Positions 29,496 to 42,128 are shown, counted from the first letter of the stretch. The stretch: DNA of 64,000 nt from Rahnella victoriana (GCF_004330295.1 NZ_SJOJ01000030.1:1-64000); one strand, 5' to 3'. Notes: a model not told the origin generated them from the letters alone. Made by a program: numbers and translations.

Positions 29496-30622
29496 AAGTG
29501 TTGACGATTTTCGGCACCCGTCCGGAGGCCATTAAAATGGCGCCGCTGGTGCATGCGTTGTCGCAGGATGCGGCCTTTGAATCCCGGGTGTGTGTCACGG
29601 CACAACACCGTGAAATGCTCGATCAGGTCTTGAGGCTCTTTGAAATCACCCCGGATTATGATCTCAATATCATGAAACCGGGGCAGGGGCTGACAGAAAT
29701 CACCAGCCGGATCCTGACCGGCCTGAAGCCTGTTTTAGACGAATTCAGACCCGACGTGGTGCTGGTGCATGGTGATACGACCACCACCTTATCGGCCAGT
29801 CTGGCAGCCTTTTATCATCAGATCCCGGTCGGGCACGTTGAAGCGGGTTTGCGTACCGGCGATCTGTCCTCGCCATGGCCGGAAGAGGGCAACCGTGTCT
29901 TGACCGGCCATCTGGCAAAGTGGCACTTTGCGCCCACCGAAAATGCCCGGACCAATTTACAGCGGGAAGGCATTTCTGCTGACGGCATTTTTGTCACCGG
30001 GAATACGGTGATTGATGCGTTGCTCTGGGTGCGTGACCGCGTCAAAAATGACACTTCACTGGCGCAGCAACTGGCTGAAAACTATCCCTTCCTTGATGCG
30101 GCTAAAAAACTGATTTTAGTGACCGGCCATCGTCGCGAAAGCTTTGGCGGTGGATTTGAACGGATTTGCTCGGCGCTGGCAGAAATTGCCCGCCAGCATC
30201 CGGACGTACAGATTGTGTATCCGGTGCATCTCAATCCGAACGTCAGCGAACCGGTAAACCGTATTCTGCAAGGCATTGATAATATTATTCTGATCGACCC
30301 GCAGGATTACCTGCCGTTTGTGTATCTGATGGATAAAGCCTGTCTGATCCTGACGGATTCCGGCGGGGTGCAGGAAGAAGCGCCCTCGCTGGGCAAACCT
30401 GTGCTGGTCATGCGGGAAACCACGGAGCGGCCGGAAGCCGTTGATGCGGGAACTGTCCGGCTGGTGGGAACCGATCCCGCGACAATCGTCGAGGAAGTCA
30501 ACCGACTGCTGAACAATGAAGATGAATACAACAGCATGAGCCGGGCGCACAATCCTTACGGCGACGGGGATGCCTGTCGCCATATTCTTGACGCACTGAA
30601 AAATCATTGGGTAGCACAATGA
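29492..30622 (+). CDS. wecB: UDP-N-acetylglucosamine 2-epimerase (non-hydrolysing)
   Basis: A 376-residue GT-B-fold enzyme, the same length as E. coli WecB, turning UDP-GlcNAc into UDP-ManNAc. Conserved stretches are [31 protein letters not shown] and TGHRRESFG. It begins with GTG, overlapping the wzzE stop. It feeds WecC. Confidence 0.96.
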   Translation: MKVLTIFGTRPEAIKMAPLVHALSQDAAFESRVCVTAQHREMLDQVLRLFEITPDYDLNIMKPGQGLTEITSRILTGLKPVLDEFRPDVVLVHGDTTTTLSASLAAFYHQIPVGHVEAGLRTGDLSSPWPEEGNRVLTGHLAKWHFAPTENARTNLQREGISADGIFVTGNTVIDALLWVRDRVKNDTSLAQQLAENYPFLDAAKKLILVTGHRRESFGGGFERICSALAEIARQHPDVQIVYPVHLNPNVSEPVNRILQGIDNIILIDPQDYLPFVYLMDKACLILTDSGGVQEEAPSLGKPVLVMRETTERPEAVDAGTVRLVGTDPATIVEEVNRLLNNEDEYNSMSRAHNPYGDGDACRHILDALKNHWVAQ

Positions 30623-31881
30623 GTTTTAATACTATTTCTGTCATCGGGCTGGGTTACATCGGTCTGCCGACTGCCGCGGCTTTTGCATCTCGCCAGAAAA
30701 AAGTGGTCGGCGTGGACATCAGCCAGCACGCGGTTGACACCATTAACCGTGGCGCGATCCATATCGTTGAACCCGATCTCGACCTGCTGGTGAAGCAGGC
30801 CGTGGACGCGGGTTTTTTGCATGCAGTGACCCGTCCTGAACCTGCCGATGCTTTTCTGATCGCCGTCCCGACGCCGTTTATGGGCGATCACCTGCCGGAC
30901 ATGAAATTCGTTGAGTCCGCAGCGCGTTCCGTCGCGCCAGTGCTTAAGAAAGGCGATCTGATCATTCTGGAATCGACATCGCCGGTCGGCGCAACGGAGC
31001 AAATGGCCGCATGGCTGGCCGAAGCGCGCCCTGATCTGCGCTTCCCGCAACAGGCTGGCGAACAGGCTGATGTCAATATCGCGTATTGCCCGGAGCGTGT
31101 TTTACCGGGGCAGGTGATGGTTGAGCTGATTAAAAATGACCGCGTGATCGGCGGCATGACACCACTGTGTTCGCAACGTGCCAGCGAGTTATACAACATT
31201 TTCCTCAAGGGTGAATGTGTCATCACCAACTCCCGTACTGCTGAAATGTGCAAGCTGACCGAAAACAGCTTCCGCGACGTCAACATTGCTTTTGCCAATG
31301 AACTGTCACTGATTTGTGATGCGCAGGGAATCAATGTCTGGGAGCTGATCCGTCTGGCAAACCGTCATCCGCGTGTGAACATTTTGCAGCCTGGACCGGG
31401 CGTGGGCGGTCACTGCATCGCGGTTGATCCGTGGTTTATTGTGGCGCAAAACCCTGAGCTGGCGCGGATTATCCGCACCGCGCGTGAAGTGAATGACAGT
31501 AAACCACACTGGGTGGTGGATCGCGTGAAAGCGGCGCTCGCCGATTGCCTCACGACAACCGGCAAACGTGCCGCCGAGATCAAAATCGCCTGTTTTGGTC
31601 TGGCGTTTAAACCGAATATCGATGACCTGCGCGAAAGCCCGGCAGTCGAAGTCACACACCTTATTGCGGACTGGCACGCCGGGGAAACCTGGGCCGTTGA
31701 GCCTAATGTTCAGCAACTGCCAGCCTCCCTGAACGGTAAAGTCACCCTGCATACGCTTGATGATGCGCTGAAAGAGGCCGATCTGCTGGTGATGCTGGTC
31801 GATCATCAGTCGTTCAAAGCGATCCCTGCCGATCACATTGAGCAATCATGGATTGTGGATACCAAAGGGGTATGGCGTTGA
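30619..31881 (+). CDS. wecC: UDP-N-acetyl-D-mannosamine dehydrogenase
   Basis: A 420-residue NAD-dependent UDP-sugar dehydrogenase making UDP-ManNAcA. The N-terminal Rossmann motif is [14 protein letters not shown]; the central segment [20 protein letters not shown] and the catalytic cysteine in [15 protein letters not shown] are conserved. The ATG at 30619 overlaps the wecB stop by 4 bases and gives the same length as E. coli WecC. Confidence 0.96.
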   Translation: MSFNTISVIGLGYIGLPTAAAFASRQKKVVGVDISQHAVDTINRGAIHIVEPDLDLLVKQAVDAGFLHAVTRPEPADAFLIAVPTPFMGDHLPDMKFVESAARSVAPVLKKGDLIILESTSPVGATEQMAAWLAEARPDLRFPQQAGEQADVNIAYCPERVLPGQVMVELIKNDRVIGGMTPLCSQRASELYNIFLKGECVITNSRTAEMCKLTENSFRDVNIAFANELSLICDAQGINVWELIRLANRHPRVNILQPGPGVGGHCIAVDPWFIVAQNPELARIIRTAREVNDSKPHWVVDRVKAALADCLTTTGKRAAEIKIACFGLAFKPNIDDLRESPAVEVTHLIADWHAGETWAVEPNVQQLPASLNGKVTLHTLDDALKEADLLVMLVDHQSFKAIPADHIEQSWIVDTKGVWR

Positions 31882-32945
31882 AAAAAATACTGGTCACCGG
31901 CGGAGCAGGCTTTATTGGCTCTGCGGTCGTCAGACATATCATTCAGAGCACAGCGGATAAGGTTATCGTTGTCGATAAACTGACTTACGCCGGAAACCTC
32001 GATTCATTAGCGGAAGTCTCAGACGATCCCCGTTATGCCTTTGAACAGGTGGATATTAATGATCGGCCGGCGCTGGATGCTGTTTTCTCCCGCCATCAGC
32101 CTGATGCCGTGATGCATCTGGCGGCTGAAAGTCATGTCGACCGCTCTATTGACGGTCCGGCGGCCTTTATCGAAACGAATGTGGTAGGCACTTATCAGTT
32201 GCTGGAAGCGGCTCGTCAGTACTGGCAGACCCTGCCGGAACCCGCGCGGCAGGCATTCCGTTTCCACCATATTTCTACGGATGAAGTGTTTGGCGATCTG
32301 GAAGCAACCGATGCACAGTTCACCGAAACAACGGCTTATGCACCAAGCAGCCCTTACTCTGCGTCTAAAGCGGCCAGCGATCATCTGGTGAGGGCGTGGC
32401 TACGCACCTACGGGCTGCCGACATTGGTGACCAATTGCTCCAACAATTACGGCCCGTACCATTTTCCTGAAAAATTGATCCCGCTGGTGATCCTCAATGC
32501 ATTAGCCGGTAAACCTCTGCCGGTGTATGGCGATGGCGGACAGATCCGCGACTGGCTTTATGTTGAAGATCATGCGCGCGCGTTATATCAGGTTGTGACG
32601 GAAGGTGGCGTGGGCGAAACCTACAATATCGGTGGTCATAACGAGCGTAAAAATATTGAGGTCGTCAGGGGCATTTGTGAACTGCTGGAAGAACTGGTGC
32701 CGCAGAAGCCCGGTCACCTTGCGCATTACCGCGATTTAATCACATTCGTTAAAGACCGGCCGGGGCACGATCTCCGTTACGCGATTGATGCAGGCAAAAT
32801 TGAGCGTGAACTGGGATGGAAACCGGCAGAAACCTTCGAAACGGGTTTACGTAAAACGGTGATGTGGTATCTGAATAATCAAACCTGGTGGCAGCGCGTT
32901 CAGGACGGCGGCTACCGTGGTGAACGTCTGGGTCTGAAGGACTGA
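31878..32945 (+). CDS. rffG: dTDP-glucose 4,6-dehydratase RffG
   Basis: A 355-residue short-chain dehydrogenase-type dehydratase making dTDP-4-keto-6-deoxyglucose for the Fuc4NAc branch. NAD loop TGGAGFIGS and catalytic YSASK are present. I chose the TTG at 31878: AAAGGGG ends 7 bases before it, it overlaps the wecC stop by 4 bases, and the length equals E. coli RffG. The ATG at 31872 is only 1 base from the ribosome site, so it is less likely; it would add two residues. Confidence 0.94.
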   Translation: MKKILVTGGAGFIGSAVVRHIIQSTADKVIVVDKLTYAGNLDSLAEVSDDPRYAFEQVDINDRPALDAVFSRHQPDAVMHLAAESHVDRSIDGPAAFIETNVVGTYQLLEAARQYWQTLPEPARQAFRFHHISTDEVFGDLEATDAQFTETTAYAPSSPYSASKAASDHLVRAWLRTYGLPTLVTNCSNNYGPYHFPEKLIPLVILNALAGKPLPVYGDGGQIRDWLYVEDHARALYQVVTEGGVGETYNIGGHNERKNIEVVRGICELLEELVPQKPGHLAHYRDLITFVKDRPGHDLRYAIDAGKIERELGWKPAETFETGLRKTVMWYLNNQTWWQRVQDGGYRGERLGLKD

Positions 32946-32979
32946 TGTTTACTCTGCAAGGTTCAACGGAGGATAAGCG

Positions 32980-33861
32980 ATGAAAGGCATTATTTTGGCC
33001 GGTGGCTCTGGCACCCGGTTGCACCCGATCACGCGTGGCATGTCGAAACAGCTGTTGCCGATTTATGACAAGCCGATGATTTATTACCCGTTATCTGTGC
33101 TGATGCTGGCAGGTATCCGCGATATTCTGATTATCACTACGCCGGAAGATAAACCTTTCTTCCAGCGTCTGCTGGGCAATGGGGAAGAATTTGGTATCAG
33201 GCTGACGTATGCCGAGCAGCCAAGCCCGGATGGCCTGGCACAAGCTTTCCTGATTGGCGAAGAATTTATTGATGGTCAGCCGACTTGTCTGGTGCTGGGC
33301 GACAATATCTTCTTTGGTCAGGGTTTCAGCCCGAAACTGCGCTCGGTCGCTGCCCGTGATAAAGGCGCAACCGTCTTTGGTTATCAGGTGATGGATCCTG
33401 AGCGTTTTGGCGTTGTGGAGTTCGATGACGATTTCCGGGCTTTATCTATTGAAGAAAAACCAGCGCATCCGAAATCCAAATGGGCCGTCACCGGTTTGTA
33501 TTTCTATGACAATCAGGTGGTGGATTTCGCCAAACAGGTTAAACCTTCCTCACGCGGCGAACTCGAAATTACCTCCATCAACCAGATGTACCTCGAAAGC
33601 GGCGAACTGTCGGTCGAGTTACTGGGCCGTGGCTTCGCCTGGCTGGATACCGGCACCCATGACAGTCTGATCGAAGCCAGCTCGTTCGTGCAGACCGTTG
33701 AAAAACGTCAGGGCTTCAAAATTGCCTGTCTGGAAGAGATTGGCTGGCGTAATGGCTGGTTAGACGATGAAGGCGTAAAACGCGCCGCCCGGACGTTGGC
33801 AAAAACGGGTTACGGGCAGTATTTACTGGATTTGCTCCATGCGCGTCCACGGCAATATTGA
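32980..33861 (+). CDS. rffH: glucose-1-phosphate thymidylyltransferase RffH
   Basis: A 293-residue nucleotidyltransferase, the same length as E. coli RffH, joining dTTP and glucose-1-phosphate. The nucleotide loop is [11 protein letters not shown], with [12 protein letters not shown] and the catalytic region GVVEFD following. It supplies RffG. The ATG follows GGAGGATAAGCG (strong site AGCGGAGGA-like). Confidence 0.96.
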   Translation: MKGIILAGGSGTRLHPITRGMSKQLLPIYDKPMIYYPLSVLMLAGIRDILIITTPEDKPFFQRLLGNGEEFGIRLTYAEQPSPDGLAQAFLIGEEFIDGQPTCLVLGDNIFFGQGFSPKLRSVAARDKGATVFGYQVMDPERFGVVEFDDDFRALSIEEKPAHPKSKWAVTGLYFYDNQVVDFAKQVKPSSRGELEITSINQMYLESGELSVELLGRGFAWLDTGTHDSLIEASSFVQTVEKRQGFKIACLEEIGWRNGWLDDEGVKRAARTLAKTGYGQYLLDLLHARPRQY

Positions 33862-34537
33862 GCCGCTGGGCTGGGAGAGCGATTTCTTTCAGCTTAAAAG
33901 CGCCCGCCTGACGCCGGATGCTTCTGCGCCGGAAATCACGCCGCAGAGGCTGGATCAGTATGCGCTGGTGCAGGCGAAAGTGGATGCCGGTGAGACAGAC
34001 ACACTGGACGCACTTTCTGCGCTGGGTTTCCGGCTGGCAGAGGGCGAGACGGACGTTTGTGTGCGGATCGGGCCTTCCGATCTCGGGCTACCGGCGGGAC
34101 GCCTCGCGGTTCCGGAGGATATGCCCGAGGTGGCCGCGATTGCCCGTCAGGCATTTCGCTTCAGCCGTTTTCGCTCGCCCTGGTATCAGCCCGAAGACAG
34201 CGGCCGCTTTTATGCGACGTGGGCGGAGAAAGCCGTATCAGGCACGTTCGACCATCTTTGCCTGTGGGTTGATGATGAGCAGGGCAACAGTCTGGGTTTT
34301 GTGACGCTGCGAACGCTGCCCGATGGCGAAGCGCGTATTGGTCTGCTTGCCGTCCGGCCTGAATGTCAGGGACGGGGAGCGGGCAAAAAATTAATGGCGG
34401 CTGCGAAAAAATGGTCTGCTGAACAGGGCGTGTCGCGTTTATATGTCGCCACGCAAACCAGCAACCTCGCGGCCTTAAATCTTTATCTCGCCAGCGGTGG
34501 CACCGTCACCGGCACGGCATATTGGTTGTACAGGTGA
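33839..34537 (+). CDS. wecD: dTDP-4-amino-4,6-dideoxygalactose N-acetyltransferase WecD
   Basis: A 232-residue GNAT acetyltransferase (E. coli WecD has 224). The acetyl-CoA site is in [20 protein letters not shown], and the FRAPWY-like stretch [20 protein letters not shown] is typical of the family. It acetylates dTDP-fucosamine to dTDP-Fuc4NAc. It starts inside the end of rffH (23-base overlap). Confidence 0.93.
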   Translation: MRVHGNIEPLGWESDFFQLKSARLTPDASAPEITPQRLDQYALVQAKVDAGETDTLDALSALGFRLAEGETDVCVRIGPSDLGLPAGRLAVPEDMPEVAAIARQAFRFSRFRSPWYQPEDSGRFYATWAEKAVSGTFDHLCLWVDDEQGNSLGFVTLRTLPDGEARIGLLAVRPECQGRGAGKKLMAAAKKWSAEQGVSRLYVATQTSNLAALNLYLASGGTVTGTAYWLYR

Positions 34538-34541
34538 AACG

Positions 34542-35672
34542 ATGATCCCTTTTAACGCGCCACCGGTGGCAGGTACTGAACTTGATTTCATGCGCGAGGC
34601 GATGAGCAGCGGCAAATTATGCGGTGACGGCGGATTTACCCTGCGTTGCCAGCAATGGTTCGAAACGCGCTTTAACTGTCCGAAAGTTTTGCTGACGCCT
34701 TCCTGTACGGCATCGCTGGAAATGGCCGCGTTATTGCTGGATATCCAGCCCGGCGACGAAGTGATCATGCCAAGTTTCACCTTTGTCTCGACCGCCAACG
34801 CGTTTGTGTTACGCCGGGCAAAAATCGTCTTTGTGGATGTCCGCCCGGACACCATGAACATCGATGAAACCCTGATAGAAGCCGCCATCACCGACAAAAC
34901 CAAAGTGATTGTCCCGGTGCATTACGCGGGCGTGGCCTGTGAGATGGACACCATTATGGCGCTGGCCGACAAGTATCGCCTGTTTGTGGTGGAAGACGCC
35001 GCGCAGGGCGTGATGTCGACTTACAAAGGCAAAGCGCTGGGCACGATCGGGCATATTGGCTGCTTCAGTTTTCACGAAACCAAGAATTACACCGCAGGCG
35101 GTGAAGGCGGCGCGACGCTGATTAACGACGCGAAGCTGATTGACCGTGCGGAAATTATTCGCGAAAAAGGCACCAACCGCAGCCAGTTCTTCCGTGGTCA
35201 GGTGGATAAATACACCTGGCGCGACATTGGTTCCAGCTATCTGATGTCCGATTTGCAGGCCGCGTATCTGTGGGGAAATCTCGACGCCGCTGAGAAAATT
35301 AACCAGCGCCGTCTGGCCATCTGGAATGAGTATTATGAGGCGTTGCAGGATCTGGCCGACGCGGGGCGCGTGCAGTTGCCTTCTGTCCCGCAAGATTGCG
35401 TGCAAAACGCCCACATGTTCTATGTGCGCCTGAATGATATTGAAGATCGTGATGCGTTCATCCGCCATATGAAAGCGGCGGATATCCTGACCGTATTCCA
35501 TTACATCCCGCTGCATGCCTGTCCGGCGGGCGAAGAATTTGGTCGTTTTGCGGGCGTCGATCGCTTCACGACAAAAGAGAGCGAGCGTCTGGTGCGCCTG
35601 CCTTTGTTCTATAACATGACCGATGACACGCAGCGCGCGGTGATCGCGGCCATGCTGCAATATTTCGCCTGA
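34542..35672 (+). CDS. wecE: dTDP-4-amino-4,6-dideoxygalactose transaminase WecE
   Basis: A 376-residue PLP-dependent sugar aminotransferase of the DegT/DnrJ family, the same length as E. coli WecE. The PLP lysine is in FHETKNYTAGGEGG. It uses glutamate to aminate dTDP-4-keto-6-deoxyglucose. The ATG at 34542 (MIPFNAPPVAGTEL) is the conserved start, 4 bases after wecD; earlier in-frame starts are inside wecD. Confidence 0.95.
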   Translation: MIPFNAPPVAGTELDFMREAMSSGKLCGDGGFTLRCQQWFETRFNCPKVLLTPSCTASLEMAALLLDIQPGDEVIMPSFTFVSTANAFVLRRAKIVFVDVRPDTMNIDETLIEAAITDKTKVIVPVHYAGVACEMDTIMALADKYRLFVVEDAAQGVMSTYKGKALGTIGHIGCFSFHETKNYTAGGEGGATLINDAKLIDRAEIIREKGTNRSQFFRGQVDKYTWRDIGSSYLMSDLQAAYLWGNLDAAEKINQRRLAIWNEYYEALQDLADAGRVQLPSVPQDCVQNAHMFYVRLNDIEDRDAFIRHMKAADILTVFHYIPLHACPAGEEFGRFAGVDRFTTKESERLVRLPLFYNMTDDTQRAVIAAMLQYFA

Positions 35673-35673
35673 T

Positions 35674-36924
35674 ATGTCGCTGGCAAAAGCGTCAGTCTGG
35701 ACCGCCGGTTCCACGCTGATTAAAATCGGTGCCGGACTGCTGGTGGTAAAATTGCTGGCGGTGACGTTCGGGCCGGATGGCGTCGGGCAGGCGGGGAATT
35801 TCCGTCAGCTGGTGACCGTCCTGGGCGTGCTGTCCGGTGCCGGTATTTTCAACGGTATCACCAAATATGTGGCTGAACATCACCGGGATCCCGCCCGGCT
35901 AAACGCCGTGCTGGGCACGTCGTCGTCGCTGATTTTAGGTTTTTCGGCGTTGCTGGCGGCGGTGTTTCTGATAGCGGCCGCCCCGATCAGCGTCGGATTA
36001 TTCGGGCACGATCGTTATCAGGCCGTTGTCCGTGCCGTGGCGTTTATTCAGATGGGTATTGCCTGCGCCAACTATTTTCAGGCCATCCTAAAAGGTTACC
36101 GCGATGCCATGGGCAACGCCCTGGCAGTGATCGGTGGCAGTCTGATCGGTTTACTGGCCTATTTGTTGTGTTTCAAACTGGGTGGCTACGAAGGCGCGCT
36201 GGCCGGTCTGGCACTGGTGCCTGCGCTGGTCATGGTGCCTGCCGGGGCAATGCTGTGGCGGCGAAAATCCTTCCCGCTGGCGTATCTGAAACCGGGCTGG
36301 GATCGTTTTATTGCCAGCCATCTGGGAAAATTCACGTTGATGGCGCTGATCACCTCCGTCACCTTACCGGTGGCGTATGTGATGATGCGAAATCTGCTGG
36401 CGGCGCATTACAGCTGGAAAGACGTGGGGATCTGGCAGGGAGTCAGCAGCATTTCTGATGCCTATCTGCAATTTATCACCGCCTCGTTCAGCGTGTATTT
36501 ATTGCCGACTTTATCGCGCCTGACCGACAAAAAAGACGTGACGCGCGAAATCGTCAAATCGCTGAAGTTCGTATTGCCCGCCGTGGCAGCCGTCAGTTTT
36601 ACGGTCTGGCTGTTGCGGGATTTCGCCATCTGGCTGCTGTTTTCTTCTCAGTTTGTGGCGATGCGTGACCTGTTCGCCTGGCAGCTGGTCGGCGACGTTC
36701 TGAAAGTCGGCTCGTATGTATTTGGGTATCTGGTGATCGCCAGAGCTTCTCTGCGTTTTTACGTGCTGACTGAAATCAGCCAGTTCGCGTTACTGACCGG
36801 ATTCTCACACTGGTTGATCCCGATACGGGGTTCTCTGGGCGCAGCGCAGGCCTATATGGCGACCTATGTCGTTTATTTCGCCCTGTGCTGCACCGTATTT
36901 GTTATTTATCGTAGACGAGCATGA
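35674..36924 (+). CDS. wzxE: ECA lipid III flippase WzxE
   Basis: A 416-residue polytopic MATE/MOP-type flippase, the same length as E. coli WzxE, with about 12 membrane segments. The opening [20 protein letters not shown] and [14 protein letters not shown] are conserved. It moves the undecaprenyl-linked ECA trisaccharide to the periplasmic face. It begins one base after the wecE stop and overlaps wecF by 4 bases. Confidence 0.94.
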   Translation: MSLAKASVWTAGSTLIKIGAGLLVVKLLAVTFGPDGVGQAGNFRQLVTVLGVLSGAGIFNGITKYVAEHHRDPARLNAVLGTSSSLILGFSALLAAVFLIAAAPISVGLFGHDRYQAVVRAVAFIQMGIACANYFQAILKGYRDAMGNALAVIGGSLIGLLAYLLCFKLGGYEGALAGLALVPALVMVPAGAMLWRRKSFPLAYLKPGWDRFIASHLGKFTLMALITSVTLPVAYVMMRNLLAAHYSWKDVGIWQGVSSISDAYLQFITASFSVYLLPTLSRLTDKKDVTREIVKSLKFVLPAVAAVSFTVWLLRDFAIWLLFSSQFVAMRDLFAWQLVGDVLKVGSYVFGYLVIARASLRFYVLTEISQFALLTGFSHWLIPIRGSLGAAQAYMATYVVYFALCCTVFVIYRRRA

Positions 36925-38003
36925 CAACGCTGATTCACGTTTTGGGATCTGACATTCCCCACCATAATGTCACCGTGCTGCGCTTTTTTAATGATGTTCT
37001 GGCCGAATGCGCGCCTGAAAAGCTGATTTATCATTTTATGGTGGCGGCAGCGGATGCGTCGGCCTTTGCCGAATTTACGCGTCTGGACATCCGGGTTTAT
37101 CCGGATAAAAAATCGCTGGCGGACGCGGTGATTGCCCGTGCGCAGGATCGCACCCATCACTTTTTCTTCCACGGGCAATTTAACCCGACCCTGTGGATTG
37201 CCCTGCTGACCGGTAAAATCAAATCGCAGCAGGCCAGCTGGCATATCTGGGGTGCCGATCTTTATGAATCTGCCGGAAGCCTGAAATTCCGCCTGTTCTA
37301 TCTTTTACGGCGGCTGGCGCAGGGGCGGATCGGTCACGTATTCGCCACCCGTGGCGACCTGATTCATTTCCATCAGCGACACCCGCGTGTGCCGTCGTCG
37401 TTGCTCTATTTCCCGACGCGGATGGATCCGGCGCTGACGCTTTCAGCCGAACAAGCGGAACCGGAAGGGCCCATGACCGTGCTGGTCGGTAATTCCGGCG
37501 ATCGCAGTAACCGTCATAGTGAAGCACTGCGTTCGCTGCATCAGCAGTTTGGCGCGGATATCCGGGTGATTATTCCGATGGGGTATCCGGCCAATAATGA
37601 CGGTTATATCGAACAGGTGCGCACTGAGGCGCTGAAGTGGTTTGCGCCCGAAAACATTGAACTGATCACCGGTTCAATGCCTTTTGCGGATTACCTTGAT
37701 GTGTTGCGCCGTTGCTCGCTGGGCTATTTTATCTTTGACCGCCAGCAGGGTATCGGCACACAGTGTTTGCTGATCCAGTTCGGCGTGCCGTTTGTGGTCA
37801 GCCGTCAGAATCCGTTCTGGCAGGATCTGGCCGAGCAGCATCTTCCGGTGCTGTTTTACGGTGATGCGCTGGATGCCAGAACCGTGGCGGAAGCGCGTCG
37901 TCAGTTACTGCATACTGATCGCCACAACATTGCGTTCTTTAATCCGAATTACATCGCGGGCTGGCAACAGGCGTTGCTGCTGGCGGCGGGAGAAACATCA
38001 TGA
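36921..38003 (+). CDS. wecF: TDP-Fuc4NAc:lipid II Fuc4NAc transferase WecF
   Basis: A 360-residue glycosyltransferase of family GT56 (E. coli WecF has 359), adding the third sugar to make ECA lipid III. Conserved segments include [20 protein letters not shown] and the acidic [14 protein letters not shown]. It is translationally coupled at both ends by 4-base overlaps with wzxE and wzyE. Confidence 0.93.
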   Translation: MTTLIHVLGSDIPHHNVTVLRFFNDVLAECAPEKLIYHFMVAAADASAFAEFTRLDIRVYPDKKSLADAVIARAQDRTHHFFFHGQFNPTLWIALLTGKIKSQQASWHIWGADLYESAGSLKFRLFYLLRRLAQGRIGHVFATRGDLIHFHQRHPRVPSSLLYFPTRMDPALTLSAEQAEPEGPMTVLVGNSGDRSNRHSEALRSLHQQFGADIRVIIPMGYPANNDGYIEQVRTEALKWFAPENIELITGSMPFADYLDVLRRCSLGYFIFDRQQGIGTQCLLIQFGVPFVVSRQNPFWQDLAEQHLPVLFYGDALDARTVAEARRQLLHTDRHNIAFFNPNYIAGWQQALLLAAGETS

Positions 38004-39379
38004 CACTGGCCCAGCTTGGCGGCCTGTCTGTGGTTTACGGCTTCTCGCTGCTGTTCATCCTGACCCTGACGTATAAAGAATTTCGCCGTGTGCGTTTTAA
38101 CTTCAACGTCTTGTTTTCACTGCTCTATCTGCTGACGTTTTACTTTGGCTTCCCGCTGACCTGTCTGCTGGTTTTCCAGTTTGATGTCCAGGTCGTGCCG
38201 GTGGAAAACCTGTTGCAGGCCATGCTGGCCGCCACCTGTTTCTACGCCATTTATTACGTCAGCTACAAAACGCGGCTCAGGGCAAAGCGTGAGGGGCCGT
38301 CACGTCCGCTGTTTACCATGAACCGCGTGGAAACCCATCTGACCTGGATAATGCTGGCGCTGATTGCCATTGTTACCGTTTCCATCTTCTTTATGCATAA
38401 CGGTTTTCTGCTGTTTAAGCTCAAATCCTACAGCCAGATATTTTCCAGTGATGTGTCCGGCGTGGCGCTCAAACGTTTCTTCTACTTCTTCCTTCCGGCG
38501 ATGCTGGTGGTGTTCTTTCTCAAACCCGATCCGCGCCGCTGGCTGTTTTTCCTGGTCAGCACCGTCGCGTTTGGTTTGCTGACTTACATTATCGTCGGCG
38601 GTACACGGGCGAACATCATCATCGCCTTCGCGCTGTTTTTGTTTATCGGCATTGTCCGTGGCTGGATCAGTTTGTGGATGCTGGCGGCGGCGGGCGTGCT
38701 CGGTATCGTCGGCATGTTCTGGCTGGCGCTGAAACGCTACGGCCTGAACGTCAGCGGCCCGGAGGCGTTTTATACCTTCCTGTATCTGACGCGTGACACC
38801 TTCTCACCGTGGGAAAATCTGGGGCTGCTGCTGCAAAATTACGACAAAATCAGCTTCCAGGGGCTGGCGCCTATCGTCCGCGATTTCTATGTCTTTATTC
38901 CGACCTGGCTATGGCATGACCGGCCGGGCATCGTGCTCAACTCAGCCAACTATTTCACCTGGGACGTGCTGGATAACCATTCCGGGCTGGCGATATCGCC
39001 GACGCTGATCGGTTCGCTGGTGGTCATGGGCGGCGTGTGGTTTATTCCGCTGGGCGCGGTGGCGGTCGGGATGATCATTAAATGGTTCGACTGGTTGTAC
39101 GAAAAAGGCAAGGCGGACACCAACCCCTACAAAGCGGCCATCCTGCAAAGTTTCTGCTTTGGTGCGGTGTTCAATATGATCGTGCTTGCCCGCGAAGGTG
39201 TGGATTCCTTCTTCTCGCGGGTGGTCTTTTTCTGTGTTGTTTTCGGTGCCTGTCTGGTCGCCGCAAAATTACTGTACTGGATGTTTGACGCTGCCGGGCT
39301 GATCCGTGCCAAAATGCCGGCCGGAAAAAACCTCATGGAGCCTCTGGCCGTAAGGACAATGAATGAATCAGGAGAATAA
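38000..39379 (+). CDS. wzyE: ECA polymerase WzyE
   Basis: A 459-residue polytopic membrane protein (E. coli WzyE has 450) that joins ECA repeats on the periplasmic face. Many hydrophobic segments flank a large loop with [20 protein letters not shown] and [14 protein letters not shown]. It overlaps wecF by 4 bases and wecG by 17 bases. Confidence 0.93.
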   Translation: MTLAQLGGLSVVYGFSLLFILTLTYKEFRRVRFNFNVLFSLLYLLTFYFGFPLTCLLVFQFDVQVVPVENLLQAMLAATCFYAIYYVSYKTRLRAKREGPSRPLFTMNRVETHLTWIMLALIAIVTVSIFFMHNGFLLFKLKSYSQIFSSDVSGVALKRFFYFFLPAMLVVFFLKPDPRRWLFFLVSTVAFGLLTYIIVGGTRANIIIAFALFLFIGIVRGWISLWMLAAAGVLGIVGMFWLALKRYGLNVSGPEAFYTFLYLTRDTFSPWENLGLLLQNYDKISFQGLAPIVRDFYVFIPTWLWHDRPGIVLNSANYFTWDVLDNHSGLAISPTLIGSLVVMGGVWFIPLGAVAVGMIIKWFDWLYEKGKADTNPYKAAILQSFCFGAVFNMIVLAREGVDSFFSRVVFFCVVFGACLVAAKLLYWMFDAAGLIRAKMPAGKNLMEPLAVRTMNESGE

Positions 39380-40103
39380 CGTTCCACAATACGATATTCG
39401 TGGAATACGCCTTTGGGGCTTTCGCAGTATGGCCCATTTTCTCGATTATCTTTTTGCCGGTCATCAGGTCAAAACCGGCGCACTGGTGGCGATGAATGCC
39501 GAAAAACTGCTGACCGTCGAAAGCAACCCGGAAATGAACGCGCTGATCAGTCAGGCGGAATATAAATATGCCGACGGGATCAGCATCGTGCGGGCCATCC
39601 GCCGTAAATACCCGCAGGCCAGGATTTCGCGCATTGCCGGTGCCGATCTCTGGGAAGGGCTGATGCAGCGCGCAGGCCGCGAAGGCACGCCGGTCTTTCT
39701 GATCGGCGGCAAAGCGGATGTGCTGGCGCAGACGGAAGCGAAACTGCGCGCGCAGTGGAACGTCAATATTGTTGGCAGTCAGAACGGCTATTTCCCGCCG
39801 GATCAGCGTGAGGCGTTATTCGAACGGGTGAAAAGCAGCGGCGCTGCCATTGTGACGGTGGCGATGGGCTCGCCAAAGCAGGAAATCCTGATGCGCGATT
39901 GCCGCCTTGTGCATCCCGACGCCCTCTATATGGGGATTGGCGGAACTTATGATGTCTTCACCGGCCATGTGAAACGCGCGCCAAAAATCTGGCAAAAAAT
40001 GGGGCTGGAATGGTTCTACCGCCTGATTTTACAACCGAGCCGTTTGCGCCGTCAGCTTAAGCTGCTCAAATTCGTTCGCTATTACTACACCGGTCGCCTG
40101 TAA
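39363..40103 (+). CDS. wecG: UDP-ManNAcA:lipid I transferase WecG
   Basis: A 246-residue WecG/TagA/CpsF (GT26) glycosyltransferase, the same length as E. coli WecG. Conserved segments are [22 protein letters not shown] and [15 protein letters not shown]. It adds the second ECA sugar to lipid I. The start lies within the end of wzyE. It is the last gene of the operon; a GC hairpin without a T tract (about 40111-40135) follows. Confidence 0.95.
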   Translation: MNQENNVPQYDIRGIRLWGFRSMAHFLDYLFAGHQVKTGALVAMNAEKLLTVESNPEMNALISQAEYKYADGISIVRAIRRKYPQARISRIAGADLWEGLMQRAGREGTPVFLIGGKADVLAQTEAKLRAQWNVNIVGSQNGYFPPDQREALFERVKSSGAAIVTVAMGSPKQEILMRDCRLVHPDALYMGIGGTYDVFTGHVKRAPKIWQKMGLEWFYRLILQPSRLRRQLKLLKFVRYYYTGRL

Positions 40104-40343
40104 AACTTGCGCCGCGCGGGATTTTAAGCGCGGCGTTGTACCTCTCATTTCATTTCGCGCGTTACCGCCGTTTGCATCCCGTCTTGTCTGGCAATGCGTA
40201 TCTTTCTTCATTGTGGTTTGCAACTCATCCTGAAATGCGGAACCATAACGCCGTTTTTCCGCCTTCAGCGGGGGAATATCACAATAAAAATAACATTCCG
40301 GTCATTCCGGAAGGCAAATGCAAACACGAGAAATTGAGGATTT

Positions 40344-41738
40344 ATGGCGAATCAAGAAGAAAAGGGTGGGCTACACCGGGGGCTTGAGGCAAGGCACATC
40401 GAGCTGATAGCACTGGGCGGCACCATTGGTGTCGGATTGTTTATGGGCGCGGCGAGTACCCTGAAATGGGCGGGGCCGTCGGTCTTGCTGGCCTATATTC
40501 TGGCCGGGGTGTTCGTCTTCTTTATCATGCGTTCTATGGGTGAGATGCTGCATCTGGAGCCGGTAGCCGGTTCGTTTGCTGTCTATGCCCATAAATATCT
40601 GGGGCCGTATTACGGCTATCTCACCGCATGGAGTTACTGGTTTATGTGGATAGCGGTGGGGATTTCAGAAATCACCGCCATCGGCGTCTATGCACAATAC
40701 TGGTTCCCCGAGTTGCCACAGTGGATCCCCGCACTGGCCGCCGTCGCCATTGTCGCCGCGGCCAACCTTGCCGCGGTGAAACTGTATGGCGAAATGGAGT
40801 TCTGGTTCGCGCTGATCAAAATCACCACCATCATTGTGATGATCGTGGTCGGGCTGGCCGTCATCTTCTTCGGCTTTGGCAACCACGGTGAAGCCGTCGG
40901 CTTTGCCAATCTGACCGCGCACGGTGGCTTCTTTGCCGGCGGCTGGAAGGGTTTCCTGTTTGCGCTGTGTATTGTCGTGGCGTCCTATCAGGGCGTGGAA
41001 CTGGTGGGGATCACCGCCGGTGAAGCGAAGAACCCGCAGGTGACGCTCAAACGTGCAATCAACAACATTCTCTGGCGTATCCTGATTTTCTACGTCGGTG
41101 CGATTTTCGTTATCATCACTATCTTCCCGTGGAACGAAATGGGCACTCACGGCAGTCCGTTTGTGCTGACCTTCGCGAAGATTGGTATTGCTTCAGCGGC
41201 CGGTATTATTAACTTTGTGGTGCTGACCGCTGCTCTCTCCGGCTGCAACAGCGGCATGTACAGCTGCGGACGCATGTTGTATGCGCTGTCGCAAAACCGT
41301 CAGTTGCCCGCGTTGTTAAGCAATGTGTCGAAAAGCGGTGTGCCGGTGTACGGTATTGCGATCACCATTTTGTGTCTGCTGGTCGGTTCGTGCCTGAACT
41401 ACATCATCCCGAATCCTGAAAAGGTGTTTGTGTATGTCTACAGTGCCAGTGTCCTGCCGGGCATGGTGCCGTGGTTTGTGGTGCTGATCAGCCAGCTGCG
41501 TTTCCGCGATGCACATAAAGAGAAACTGAAAAACCATCCGTTCAAATCGATTCTCTTTCCTTATACCAACTATCTGACGCTGATTTTCCTGGCGTGCGTG
41601 CTGGTCGGTATGGCGATTAATCCGGATACGCGGGTTTCTTTGCTGGTAGGCGGTATTTTCATCGCGGCGGTGTCGCTGATATACTTCGGCCTCGGCATGC
41701 ACAAGCGTGCCGCGCAGACGGCAGAAAAAGCAAAATAA
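40344..41738 (+). CDS. yifK: amino acid permease YifK
   Basis: A 464-residue APC-family transporter (E. coli YifK has 461) with about 12 membrane segments. The N-terminal [20 protein letters not shown] is the amino-acid permease signature. YifK has been linked to threonine and serine uptake in Salmonella and E. coli, where its mRNA is a GcvB sRNA target; the sequence here does not itself prove the substrate. It is separated from the ECA operon by 240 bases that must hold its promoter. Confidence 0.92.
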   Translation: MANQEEKGGLHRGLEARHIELIALGGTIGVGLFMGAASTLKWAGPSVLLAYILAGVFVFFIMRSMGEMLHLEPVAGSFAVYAHKYLGPYYGYLTAWSYWFMWIAVGISEITAIGVYAQYWFPELPQWIPALAAVAIVAAANLAAVKLYGEMEFWFALIKITTIIVMIVVGLAVIFFGFGNHGEAVGFANLTAHGGFFAGGWKGFLFALCIVVASYQGVELVGITAGEAKNPQVTLKRAINNILWRILIFYVGAIFVIITIFPWNEMGTHGSPFVLTFAKIGIASAAGIINFVVLTAALSGCNSGMYSCGRMLYALSQNRQLPALLSNVSKSGVPVYGIAITILCLLVGSCLNYIIPNPEKVFVYVYSASVLPGMVPWFVVLISQLRFRDAHKEKLKNHPFKSILFPYTNYLTLIFLACVLVGMAINPDTRVSLLVGGIFIAAVSLIYFGLGMHKRAAQTAEKAK

Positions 41739-41881
41739 CGTCGTAAGTCATGGGTGGGGAAGGCAAGACGCTTACTTTTAATGCGTATTGGATAAAGCGT
41801 AATCAAACGCAATATTTCTGATAAAAAGCACTAGACAGCCAGACGTTAAAACCGTAGTATCCCCACCCGCAACGGCGCTAA

Positions 41882-41958
<77 letters not shown>

Positions 41959-42022
41959 TTTAGTATGCGCTAGAGTTGCGGTGGAATGTTGAAGTCAGAC
42001 AGTTCACGTTAGTTAGAGATAT

Positions 42023-42099
42023 GGTGGCTATAGCTCAGTTGGTAGAGCCCTGGATTGTGATTCCAGTTGTCGTGGGTTCGAGTCCCATTAGCCACCCCA
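42023..42099 (+). tRNA. hisR: tRNA-His (GTG)
   Basis: A 77-nt tRNA counting the extra 5' G (-1) at 42023 that pairs with the discriminator C and is the identity element of tRNA-His. Acceptor GTGGCTA pairs with TAGCCAC; the anticodon GTG lies in GATTGTGATT; the end is CCCA. Confidence 0.97.
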
Positions 42100-42128
42100 C
42101 TCTAAAAATGGTTTTGTGATTGTGACAT

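Noticed and set aside
40111-40135. GC hairpin CGCCGCGC / GCGCGGCG after wecG as a Rho-independent terminator
   Set aside because: No T tract follows; it may still slow polymerase or protect the 3' end, so it is only mentioned under wecG.
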